64,000 bases of DNA from Thermocrinis sp. GTDB taxonomy: Bacteria; Aquificota; Aquificia; Aquificales; Aquificaceae. The first letter of the stretch is position 1, and each line of letters opens with the position of its first letter. The notes beneath the pieces are model-generated. The model had not been told where the DNA came from. It did not search any database and saw only the letters and a list, made by a program, of their open reading frames with translations. A program made the translations under genes and the position numbers. This document shows, in pieces, positions 39,770-47,606 of this stretch. The stretch spans positions 1 through 64,000 of the forward strand of contig JAPYWH010000003.1 of the NCBI GenBank assembly GCA_028276475.1, in the 5' to 3' direction.

Positions 39770-40397
39770 CACCTACGCAGAAGAACCCTCCCTCTCTCCA
39801 AAAGCCCTCCCTTATTTCTTGATTTTTCACAGGCTCTTGGTCTTGTGGCTCTTCAAAGAGGGTGGTGCATACTTTTTCAATCCTGAAGCTTGCTTGGGCT
39901 AAAATGGAGGAAAGTTCTCCAAAGGAGTAAAACCTTGCGTGGGAGTAAATAGGATGTCCCTTCTTTGCCTTTTCTTTGTAAAAGTCCGCCCAAGGGCTGT
40001 CAGAAAGGACAAGCCCAAGCACTAAATATCCATCGTTCTTTAAAACCCTGTGGGCTTCCTCAAAGGCACGCAAGGGCTCTTCAAAAAAGCATACAGAGAC
40101 CACCATAAGGACCAAGTCAAAGCTTGAGCTTTTGAAGGGCAAAGCCTCCGCCCTTCCGAGAACTCCATGGATACCCCTTTGCCTTGCCAACTTTAAAAGC
40201 TCCATTGAAGGATCCAATCCGTACGGAATCCCTAAGGCTTGAGCAAACCTACCGCTTCCCACTCCCACCTCAAGGGATAAAGAAAAGGGACTTATAACTC
40301 TCTTAAGGCAAGCTACCTCAAGCCTAAAGGCAGAACTTCCAAAGGGTCTTTCGTACCACTGATCGTAGTTTTTGGCGTATTGGTTAAAAATCTCCAT
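39753..40397 (-). CDS. SAM-dependent methyltransferase (class I, Methyltransf_11-like)
   Basis: LSLEVGVGSGRFAQALG; GRAEALPFKSSSFDLVLMVVSVCFFEEPLRAFEEAHRVLKNDGYLVL. Confidence 0.88.
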   Translation of the reverse strand: MEIFNQYAKNYDQWYERPFGSSAFRLEVACLKRVISPFSLSLEVGVGSGRFAQALGIPYGLDPSMELLKLARQRGIHGVLGRAEALPFKSSSFDLVLMVVSVCFFEEPLRAFEEAHRVLKNDGYLVLGLVLSDSPWADFYKEKAKKGHPIYSHARFYSFGELSSILAQASFRIEKVCTTLFEEPQDQEPVKNQEIREGFWREGGFFCVGAKKTN

Positions 40398-40401
40398 GTG
40401 T

Positions 40402-40414
40402 GTTATAATATAAC
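40402..40414. promoter_or_regulatory. Palindromic -10-like element (GTTATAATATAAC) between tRNA-Asp (+) and the methyltransferase gene (-)
   Basis: 13-bp palindrome around one central base; TATAAT 40404-40409 is 10 nt before tRNA-Asp; minus-strand ATG at 40397. Confidence 0.45.
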
Positions 40415-40419
40415 CTTGA

Positions 40420-40497
40420 GGAGCCGTAGTTCAGCCAGGTCAGAACGCCGGCCTGTCAAGCCGGAGGTCGCGGGTTCAAGTCCCGTCGGCTCCGCCA
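40420..40497 (+). tRNA. tRNA-Asp (GTC anticodon), CCA encoded
   Basis: GGAGCCG/CGGCTCC acceptor, anticodon loop CTGTCAA, T-loop TTCAAGT, G+CCA 3' end. Confidence 0.96.
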
Positions 40498-40498
40498 C

Positions 40499-40726
40499 TC
40501 ACTTTCTCAAAAACCAAAATATAAGGTTAAGGATAAGGGTCAGCAAAAGGCTTATCAGCAGAGAAGTGGCTAAGGGAAAGTAAAAGGTAAAATTGTCCCT
40601 CTTTATGAAGATATCCCCAGGCAGTTTGCCAAAACCAAAGGGAAGTTTTTCAACAAACAGAAGGACCAAACCAAAGACTATAAAAAACGCACCCACAAAG
40701 ATCAGCCACTTTCCAAGGTCTGTCAT
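40499..40726 (-). CDS. DUF2905-like small membrane protein
   Basis: MTDLGKWLIFVGAFFIVFGLVLLF...FGKLPGDIFIKRDNFTFYFPLATSLLISLLLTLIL. Confidence 0.85.
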   Translation of the reverse strand: MTDLGKWLIFVGAFFIVFGLVLLFVEKLPFGFGKLPGDIFIKRDNFTFYFPLATSLLISLLLTLILNLIFWFLRK

Positions 40727-41769
40727 ACCGCAATCCTCCTCCTGCGAGAGAGAACGAAGGCTATAACCTCTGCCACCGCCCTGTAGAATTTAGGTGGGAT
40801 CTCCTCCCCAACCTCCACCACTGGATAGAGGGCTCTTGCCAACTCTTCCCTTCTGACTATGGGAACGCCATGAACGATGGCAACCTCTACGATCCTCTCC
40901 GCTGTCTCACCTTTGCCCTTTGCCAAGAGGATGGGTGCTTTATCTCCCTTGCTGGGGTCATAACGGAGGGCTATGGCTATGTGAGTGGGGTTTGTGATAA
41001 CAACGCTCGCCTTGGGAACCTCCTGAAGCATCCTACCCTTTGCCAACTGCCTCATCCTCCGCCTGATGGCACCTTTAACAAGGGGATTACCCTCTTGCTG
41101 TTTGTATTCCTCCTTTACCTCCTCCTTACTCATCCTGATCCTTCTTTCGTAATCCCACCGTTTGTATGCATAGTCCAAAAGGGCTATAAACAGGGCAATC
41201 ACCGAGATAAAGACCACCAACTTAAAGGTGAAGCCCAAAAAACTCCTTATTGCGGTTGAGTTTTCACTGGCAAAAAGGTTAAAGAGTTCCCAAAGCCCAG
41301 ATTTAACAAAGAAATAGGCAACGATCATAAGGAGGAAGACCTTCAGCAGGTTCTTTGTAAGCTCAAAGAGGGTGGTCAGTGAGAAAATTCTCTTTAGACC
41401 CTCAAAGGGGTTTAGCCTTTCAAGCTTGGGCTCAAGGGGTTTTATGGTGAAAATAAAACCAAACTGGGCTATGTGGGTAAGAACAACTACCAGAAGGCTT
41501 AGCACAAAGAAGGGCAGTATAAGGGGAAATATGCTTTCCTTTATTTGAATGAAGATCCTATGGAAATCAACGTGTGGGTTTAAGGAAACACTCCAAAATA
41601 GCTCCAAAACCTTACTAAAAAGCGTATATCCTGTGAAAAAGATCGCTATACTCCCTAAGAGGACTGTGCTTGCGGTGGCGATCTCTACGCTTTTGGCTAC
41701 ATTACCCTCCTCCCTGAGCTTTCTTCTCCTATAAGGCGTCGCCCTTTCTGTCTTGTTTTCCTGCGCCAT
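40723..41769 (-). CDS. flhB: Flagellar biosynthesis protein FlhB
   Basis: TERATPYRRRKLREEGNVAKS; SKEEVKEEYKQQEGNP; VVITNPTHIAIALRYD (NPTH autocleavage site). Confidence 0.97.
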   Translation of the reverse strand: MAQENKTERATPYRRRKLREEGNVAKSVEIATASTVLLGSIAIFFTGYTLFSKVLELFWSVSLNPHVDFHRIFIQIKESIFPLILPFFVLSLLVVVLTHIAQFGFIFTIKPLEPKLERLNPFEGLKRIFSLTTLFELTKNLLKVFLLMIVAYFFVKSGLWELFNLFASENSTAIRSFLGFTFKLVVFISVIALFIALLDYAYKRWDYERRIRMSKEEVKEEYKQQEGNPLVKGAIRRRMRQLAKGRMLQEVPKASVVITNPTHIAIALRYDPSKGDKAPILLAKGKGETAERIVEVAIVHGVPIVRREELARALYPVVEVGEEIPPKFYRAVAEVIAFVLSRRRRIAV

Positions 41770-41770
41770 A

Positions 41771-42532
41771 TTAGCCTCCCACAGCCCTGCTGAATTTGAT
41801 TATATACTCCTTTAGGTGGCTTGATAGCAGATAGGATATTAGTGGAAAGAGAAGCACCAAAAGGGCAAAGCCTAAAAACACTTGCATAGGCAGACCAACT
41901 ATAAAGACGTTTATTTGAGGGATAAACCTATTCAGTAGGGCAAGGGTTAGGTTTAAAAGGAGCATGCTCAGAACTATGGGCAGGGAAATTCTAACCGCAA
42001 GGCTAAAGCCCTCATAAAAAAGCTTTAGGAACACATCTGGGTTTATGGAATAGAGGTCAAAGGTTCCCAAGGGCACCTTGCTCAGGCTATTGGCAAGGGA
42101 GAGAAAAACTATTTCTGGACCTCCCACCGAAAGGAAAAAGGATGTAAAAAGTAGCATAAAAAACACAGAAAAAACAGAAGCTTGGGGCTGTTGGGGAAGG
42201 AAAAGGGTGGCAATGGATAAACCCATGTTTATGCCTATGATCTCCCCCGCCATCATAACCGCATCAAAGATAAACCTAAGAAAAAGACCACTGAAAAAAC
42301 CAAAGAGAAACTCCTTTAAAACTGCAAGAAAAAAGTGTCCTGTGGTAGCAAATTCTATAGGTTTTTGGTTTGTGTATAAAAAGAGCATAAAAGAAAGGGC
42401 GGTAGCAAAGAAGACCTTAAAAGTGTTTGGCAACAGTTCTCTGCCAAAGAAGGGCACCATAAAGAGAAAGGAAATAACCCTAACATGAAGCAAAAAGAGG
42501 GTTAAAAGGCTGTTTAGGTCAAGGGAGATCAT
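41771..42532 (-). CDS. fliR: Flagellar biosynthetic protein FliR
   Basis: Polytopic FliR-like order and position; RVISFLFMVPFFGRELLPNTFKVFFATALSFML, GEIIGINMGLSIATLFLPQ. Confidence 0.93.
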   Translation of the reverse strand: MISLDLNSLLTLFLLHVRVISFLFMVPFFGRELLPNTFKVFFATALSFMLFLYTNQKPIEFATTGHFFLAVLKEFLFGFFSGLFLRFIFDAVMMAGEIIGINMGLSIATLFLPQQPQASVFSVFFMLLFTSFFLSVGGPEIVFLSLANSLSKVPLGTFDLYSINPDVFLKLFYEGFSLAVRISLPIVLSMLLLNLTLALLNRFIPQINVFIVGLPMQVFLGFALLVLLFPLISYLLSSHLKEYIIKFSRAVGG

Positions 42533-42798
42533 CGGAGCCAGACGGGAATATTAACTATGAGCTCCTTTGTAAAGTCCAGCAGTTTGTTTAGCATCCACGC
42601 ACCCAAAAGAAGAACGACCACATAGGCCGCTATGAGCTTTGGGATATAGCCGAGGGTCATTTCCTGTATTTGGGTGGCAGATTGAAGAATGCTAACGATA
42701 AGTCCCACAAGGAAGGTAGCCAAAAGGACGGGCGCCGCCAAAATAAAAGCCATCTCAAGCATCTTCTGTCCCATAGAAAGGATCAGGTCTGGGCTCAT
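42529..42798 (-). CDS. fliQ: Flagellar biosynthetic protein FliQ
   Basis: 89 aa; VLLATFLVGLIVSILQSATQIQEMTLGYIPKLIA. Confidence 0.96.
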   Translation of the reverse strand: MSPDLILSMGQKMLEMAFILAAPVLLATFLVGLIVSILQSATQIQEMTLGYIPKLIAAYVVVLLLGAWMLNKLLDFTKELIVNIPVWLR

Positions 42799-43544
42799 TG
42801 GTAGCTCCTTACAAGGGAAAGTATAACAAGTTCCCAGCCGTTAGCCAACACAAAGAGCATGAGTTTAAAGGGCAAGGAGATGATCTGGGGCGGAATCATG
42901 AGGATGCCCATGGCTATAAGTATGGACGCAACCACCAAATCTATGATCAAAAAGGGTAGGTATAGCAGAAAGACTATCTGGAAAGCTACGCTTATTTCGC
43001 TTACCATAAAGGCGGGGATCAGCACGCTAAGGGGAATATCTTTTGGTGATCTGATCTTTTCCCTTTCCTCCTTGCTCATACCAGACACATCCAAAAAGAC
43101 CTTTATGCTCTCCTTTCTTGTATGCTTAGCCATGAACTCCTTTAATATGTCCGAGGTTCTTTCAAAAAACACCTGATCGGTTATTTCCCCCTTGAGCAGA
43201 GGCTGAAGTGCGGTTTGGTTTATGTTTTCAAAAACAGGCTTCATGATAAAAAAGGTCAAAAAGAGGGCAAGGGATACGATCACTTGATTGGGTGGAACGG
43301 TGGGAACACCCAAAGCCTGCCTTATCAAGGATAACACTATAACGATCCTAACAAAGGATGTTGTCATAATCAGAATGGATGGGGCGAGAGATAGAATGGT
43401 CAGGAGGATCAAGAGCCTTATGGAGGTGTCCAGCTGTCCTGTGCCAACCTTTAGCTCTATGTTTGGCAGTATTTGCTCTTGGGCGTAGCCAAAGCCAACT
43501 AATAAAAGACTAAGGGCTAAGGTCTTTATAAACAACATCCGCAC
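42795..43544 (-). CDS. fliP: Flagellar biosynthetic protein FliP
   Basis: SLAPSILIMTTSFVRIVIVLSLIRQALGVPTVPPNQVIVSLALFLTFF; LLYLPFLIIDLVVASILIAMGILMIPP. Confidence 0.97.
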   Translation of the reverse strand: MRMLFIKTLALSLLLVGFGYAQEQILPNIELKVGTGQLDTSIRLLILLTILSLAPSILIMTTSFVRIVIVLSLIRQALGVPTVPPNQVIVSLALFLTFFIMKPVFENINQTALQPLLKGEITDQVFFERTSDILKEFMAKHTRKESIKVFLDVSGMSKEEREKIRSPKDIPLSVLIPAFMVSEISVAFQIVFLLYLPFLIIDLVVASILIAMGILMIPPQIISLPFKLMLFVLANGWELVILSLVRSYQ

Positions 43545-43773
43545 CCCTTTCGCTTACAAGGATTAACATATACACCCCCTTTACCTCAAGCTCCACCAAA
43601 AAGGCACCCCTCATGAGGGGAACAATGCTTAAAACCTTCACATTACCGGACCTTCCTTTAAGGCTCAGCCTTGTTAGAAGAGGATGCAGGTATGGAACCA
43701 CCAAGAGTATGAGCACCACCACTATGGCTAAAGATAGCAGAACCTTTAAAAGGCTATAAAAGAGATCCATCAC
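43510..43773 (-). CDS. FliO-like flagellar export protein
   Basis: 87 aa, one TM then basic short domain (KVLSIVPLMRGAFLVELEVKGVYMLILVSERGADVVY), directly upstream of fliP. Confidence 0.75.
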   Translation of the reverse strand: MMDLFYSLLKVLLSLAIVVVLILLVVPYLHPLLTRLSLKGRSGNVKVLSIVPLMRGAFLVELEVKGVYMLILVSERGADVVYKDLSP

Positions 43774-44243
43774 GACGTCTGAACTACAAACTCAGTAAAG
43801 TATATGTTTCGGACGCCACCTTCCACCAGAATAATATTGAGCCTTTTTATGAGCTCTAACCTTAAGGCTTCCCTTCCCTCGGGCGTCCTCACAAAATCCG
43901 AGGTCTTGCTACTTATCACATCTATGATGGCATCCTTGATTATGGGCATTCTTTTATCTACCTCCTGTTTTACCTTTTCGTTGGAAAGCTCCAAGGTTAT
44001 GGCTACCCTTGCGTAGGCGTCCGTTCCCTTGTCCGCCAAATTGACGGTGAATACTCCCAAATCTACCATGACTCCCACGTGGGAGGGCGCAACCTTTTCC
44101 TCACCCTCCTTCTTAGGTTTGTTGAGTAGGAAAAAATAGGCACCTCCGCCCGCAACTGCCAAAAGTAATAAAAGGATAGGTATTAGAAACAGGATCTTTC
44201 TTCCTCCCTTTTTCTCTTCTAACTTTTCTTTTTCCTCCGCCAT
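43770..44243 (-). CDS. fliL: Flagellar basal body-associated protein FliL
   Basis: Single TM, VMVDLGVFTVNLADKGTDAYARVAITLELSNEKVKQEVDKRMPIIKDAIIDVISSKTSDFV; ATG at 44243 preferred over TTG at 44249. Confidence 0.92.
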   Translation of the reverse strand: MAEEKEKLEEKKGGRKILFLIPILLLLLAVAGGGAYFFLLNKPKKEGEEKVAPSHVGVMVDLGVFTVNLADKGTDAYARVAITLELSNEKVKQEVDKRMPIIKDAIIDVISSKTSDFVRTPEGREALRLELIKRLNIILVEGGVRNIYFTEFVVQTS

Positions 44244-44254
44244 AGCCAAAAACT

Positions 44255-44264
44255 ATTATAAAAT
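44255..44264. promoter_or_regulatory. Overlapping divergent -10-like hexamers between fliL (-) and the PmbA/TldD gene (+)
   Basis: Minus TATAAT (44260-44255), plus TAAAAT (44259-44264); both 8-11 nt from start codons. Confidence 0.4.
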
Positions 44265-44272
44265 CTTTCACG

Positions 44273-45595
44273 ATGGGACAATTAAAGAAGTGGATAGAAG
44301 ACTCTTTAAAAGGAGAGTATGAATACGAAGCATACATAGAGAGCACGGAAAAACTTTTGGTGGAAACCTCAAGAGAGAGCTTGGAAAACATTTCCAAGTC
44401 AAAGGAGGTTGGCTTGGGTATAAGGGTCCTAAAGGATTTTAAACAGGGATTTGCATACACTACAGACCTATCCTGGACGGCGGTCTCAAGCTGTGTAAAG
44501 AGGGCAGTGGAATCCTTGGAGCTTACGCCAGAGGATGACGGCTTTGTTCTTAACAAAGGCGAGTTTAAAGGGCAGTTGCAAGCGGATTACGATCACGAGG
44601 GACTTTCTCTGAGTGTGGAGGACAAAGCGGAGTTGCTTATAAACCTTGAAAGACTTGCAAAGGACTTTGACAGAAGGGTAGTGGGTACAAGAAAGACAAG
44701 CCTGAAGGAGTTTAAAGTGGAGGTTCATTGCTTTAACTCTCAGGGTCTTGAATACAGCTACACAACCACCTACTTTTCCTGCCTTACCTCAGCCCTTGCA
44801 GTAGAAAACGGGGAAGAGGCTATATCCTATGAATACAGGAGCGGTAGATATTTAAAGGACATAGACTTTGAAGAGATGGCTAAGGATGTAGTCTTTAAGG
44901 CTACTGCCCAGTTGGGGGCGGTCTCTTACGAAACAAAGGTCATTCCCGTTGTCTTCTTCAGAGACAGTGCGGTATCCCTTTTGGAGGCTTTCAGCCCGAT
45001 GTTCTTGGGGGATGCCCTCGTAAAAAACAAAACCCTGCTAAAGGGCAAAGAAGGACAAGCAATAGGAAGCCCTCTGCTAACAGTGATAGATGACGGGACC
45101 CTAAAAGGGGGTGTGGGTTCTCTGGACTTGGACGCGGAGGGCATTCCATCTAAGAAAAACATAGTAATTGAAAAGGGAATTTTTAGAGGGTTCTTGCACA
45201 GTGTATATACTGCAGTCAAATGCAATGCCAAACCAACGGGTAATTCGGTAAGATACGGCTATAAAAGCTTGCCCACCTCCGGCATAAGGAACCTTTACAT
45301 AGAGAGGGGAACCCACACTCTGGAAGACCTGTTGAGGGCTTACGAGGAGGTCTTTTTGATTTTAGACCTTATGGGTTTGCATACCGCAGACCCCATCTCC
45401 GGAGACTTTTCCCTGGGCGCTTCTGGTATAATTTATAAAAGTGGCAAGAAGGAGAGAGCAGTGAAGGGACTAGTCATAGGAGGGAACATTCAGGAACTTC
45501 TGAAAAATTTAGTGGGAATAGGAGAAGACCTTAGGATGTATGGGCATGTGGGTTCTACATCCTTGCTTATAGAAGCTATAACGGTTGGAGGATAA
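44273..45595 (+). CDS. TldD/PmbA family protease
   Basis: GLGIRVLKDFKQGFAYTTDLSWTAVSSCVKRAVE; C-terminal DPISGDFSLGASGIIYKSGKKERAVKGLVIGGNIQELLKNLVGIGEDL. Confidence 0.9.
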   Translation: MGQLKKWIEDSLKGEYEYEAYIESTEKLLVETSRESLENISKSKEVGLGIRVLKDFKQGFAYTTDLSWTAVSSCVKRAVESLELTPEDDGFVLNKGEFKGQLQADYDHEGLSLSVEDKAELLINLERLAKDFDRRVVGTRKTSLKEFKVEVHCFNSQGLEYSYTTTYFSCLTSALAVENGEEAISYEYRSGRYLKDIDFEEMAKDVVFKATAQLGAVSYETKVIPVVFFRDSAVSLLEAFSPMFLGDALVKNKTLLKGKEGQAIGSPLLTVIDDGTLKGGVGSLDLDAEGIPSKKNIVIEKGIFRGFLHSVYTAVKCNAKPTGNSVRYGYKSLPTSGIRNLYIERGTHTLEDLLRAYEEVFLILDLMGLHTADPISGDFSLGASGIIYKSGKKERAVKGLVIGGNIQELLKNLVGIGEDLRMYGHVGSTSLLIEAITVGG

Positions 45596-45597
45596 AG

Positions 45598-46215
45598 ATG
45601 AAAATATTTCTGTCTCTTACTTTCATGATATTGGGCTTCTTATTGTTTGGATTGGGAATCTACACATCCTTTGAAATATACGCCATAAAGAAGCAAGAAA
45701 AAATAAACGCAAATTTTGCCAGTTTTATGCTATCAGTGTATGAAGGTAAAGAGCTAAAGAATATAGACTATCCAGACCAAGGATTTTTTATATTTAAACC
45801 TGCCGAAGGAAAGATATACACATATGGTCAGGTATTTCAGAACCCTACGTATGTCAATATGTATTCGTCCTACCACAAAATATTGCCGTCTAAGGCAGAG
45901 GTATATATATACACCAGAAAATACAATTTTGGAGAATATATAGAAGAAATGCTCAAAAACCCAACATCCCTTGGTATATCCTTGGCTGGATTAATACTAT
46001 TTGCAATAGGCATTGTTTATATGCTAATCCCACAAGCCCAGCAGAAAAACACTGAAGTAAAAATAGTTGAAAAAACCTACCCACCGGATTTAGAAAGGAA
46101 GCTAAAGGCTGTTCGGCTGGCTATTGCTACCCACAGGATAATACCAAGGGAAAGTATTGAAGAGGCAAAAAGAATACTTGATAATATATTTAAAGAAATG
46201 GAGGTAAGAAAATGA
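45598..46215 (+). CDS. Hypothetical two-TM membrane protein with extracytoplasmic domain of about 95 aa
   Basis: TM near residues 3-27 and 120-141; no recognisable enzymatic motif; 4-nt overlap with next ORF. Confidence 0.7.
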   Translation: MKIFLSLTFMILGFLLFGLGIYTSFEIYAIKKQEKINANFASFMLSVYEGKELKNIDYPDQGFFIFKPAEGKIYTYGQVFQNPTYVNMYSSYHKILPSKAEVYIYTRKYNFGEYIEEMLKNPTSLGISLAGLILFAIGIVYMLIPQAQQKNTEVKIVEKTYPPDLERKLKAVRLAIATHRIIPRESIEEAKRILDNIFKEMEVRK

Positions 46216-47606
46216 AAGTATTGATGGTTTCCTTTGACAGAAGTTTAGTAGAACAGCTAAAGAATGCCCTCAGTGAATATGAAGTTATGGATGTTAAAAA
46301 TGGGGAGGAGGCCCTTAGTTTGGCAACTCCATATTTTGACGTGATAATTTATGACGCAATATCGGGAGCCCTCTCCGAAGAAGATATAAACAATCTATAT
46401 CTACAGAAATTCAAGGATGCGAAGTTTGTGGTGCTTGTGGATGACCTGTTCCCTATAAATGCTCAAAATCTAAAACCACAAAAAAAGATGCTTATACCAA
46501 GGGAGAGCACCCTTGATCAAATTCTATCTGCTGTTATGGCGCCTGTTCAAGAAACAGAGGAATACCAATTGCCCACCTTAGAGCTTGAAATAGAAACCCA
46601 CAAACAGACTGTGGGAGAAGTAGATGGGGTGATAGAGATAACTCCCTCGCAACAGGAAAGCATACAAAAGCTATTCTTTGAAGAAGAGCTTAAACTTGCA
46701 GAAGCACACCCAGAATCAAAGGAGGAGGTTTCCCAATACATCCCCGAAAGTGCTCATCCACAGAAGAAGGTTGCAGTAGTGTCCTTTGATAGCACCCTGG
46801 CAGATAGTATTACTCCCTTACTATCTGAAAATTTTGAGCCAGTTGTGGTAAGGTCCCTTAGAGACTTGGAAATTCCTTTAAAAGATGTAGATGGAGTTAT
46901 ATTTGATGCGATCTCAGGGCTTGCAGCAAAGAGGAGATTAATGGAATTAGCTAAAGACCATGATATAGCTCAAAAGCCCTTTTTAGTGTTGATAGACGAA
47001 CTGTTTAACATAAACATAGATGATGTTCCGCTCATAAATAAGCACGCAATTTCAAGGGAAGAGAGCCCCAAGAAAATAGTAGAAAAATTTAAAGAAATCT
47101 TCGTTCCTTTGAAGAAAGAAGAAACAACACTTATTCAAATGCTCGGAGAACTACTTGAGAAGCAAGAAGCTGTGCAGGAAAAAGAAAAGGGTGTTGAACC
47201 TGAGGAATTCCTTCAAATCATTAAAAAACTTGAAATGCCTAGGTTAGAGGAAAGCCCATTGCCTATGGAAGAGTTCGCCTTTAAGGAACAAAAGGAAGAA
47301 CCTACCCCAGTCCCACAAATACCTATAGAGGAGGCTATGCCCACGGTAAGCGCTTCGCAACAGAAGACAGAAAGATTGGAAGATGTATTGAAAGGCGTGT
47401 CCTTGGAGGATATTAAGAAGGTGATAGAGGAAACCATTAAAGAGGAAATCAAAAGAGCCTTTGAAGGTTTTAATCCGAGCGACCTTGTTAGGGAACTCCT
47501 CAGGGAGGAACTCAAAAAGGGTATTGAATCAATACCGTTGGAAGGCATAATCAAAGAGATAACCTACGAGGTTCTTCGGGAAAGGCTCAGAGAGCTTATC
47601 ACTTGA
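46212..47606 (+). CDS. Hypothetical protein with two tandem atypical receiver-like domains and a charged helical C-terminus
   Basis: Repeat 1 (aa 1-112) and repeat 2 (aa 185-296) share V-S-F-D, D-A-I-S-G, L-[VI]-D-[DE]-L-F-x-I-N and R-E-[SE] motifs. Confidence 0.7.
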   Translation: MKVLMVSFDRSLVEQLKNALSEYEVMDVKNGEEALSLATPYFDVIIYDAISGALSEEDINNLYLQKFKDAKFVVLVDDLFPINAQNLKPQKKMLIPRESTLDQILSAVMAPVQETEEYQLPTLELEIETHKQTVGEVDGVIEITPSQQESIQKLFFEEELKLAEAHPESKEEVSQYIPESAHPQKKVAVVSFDSTLADSITPLLSENFEPVVVRSLRDLEIPLKDVDGVIFDAISGLAAKRRLMELAKDHDIAQKPFLVLIDELFNINIDDVPLINKHAISREESPKKIVEKFKEIFVPLKKEETTLIQMLGELLEKQEAVQEKEKGVEPEEFLQIIKKLEMPRLEESPLPMEEFAFKEQKEEPTPVPQIPIEEAMPTVSASQQKTERLEDVLKGVSLEDIKKVIEETIKEEIKRAFEGFNPSDLVRELLREELKKGIESIPLEGIIKEITYEVLRERLRELIT

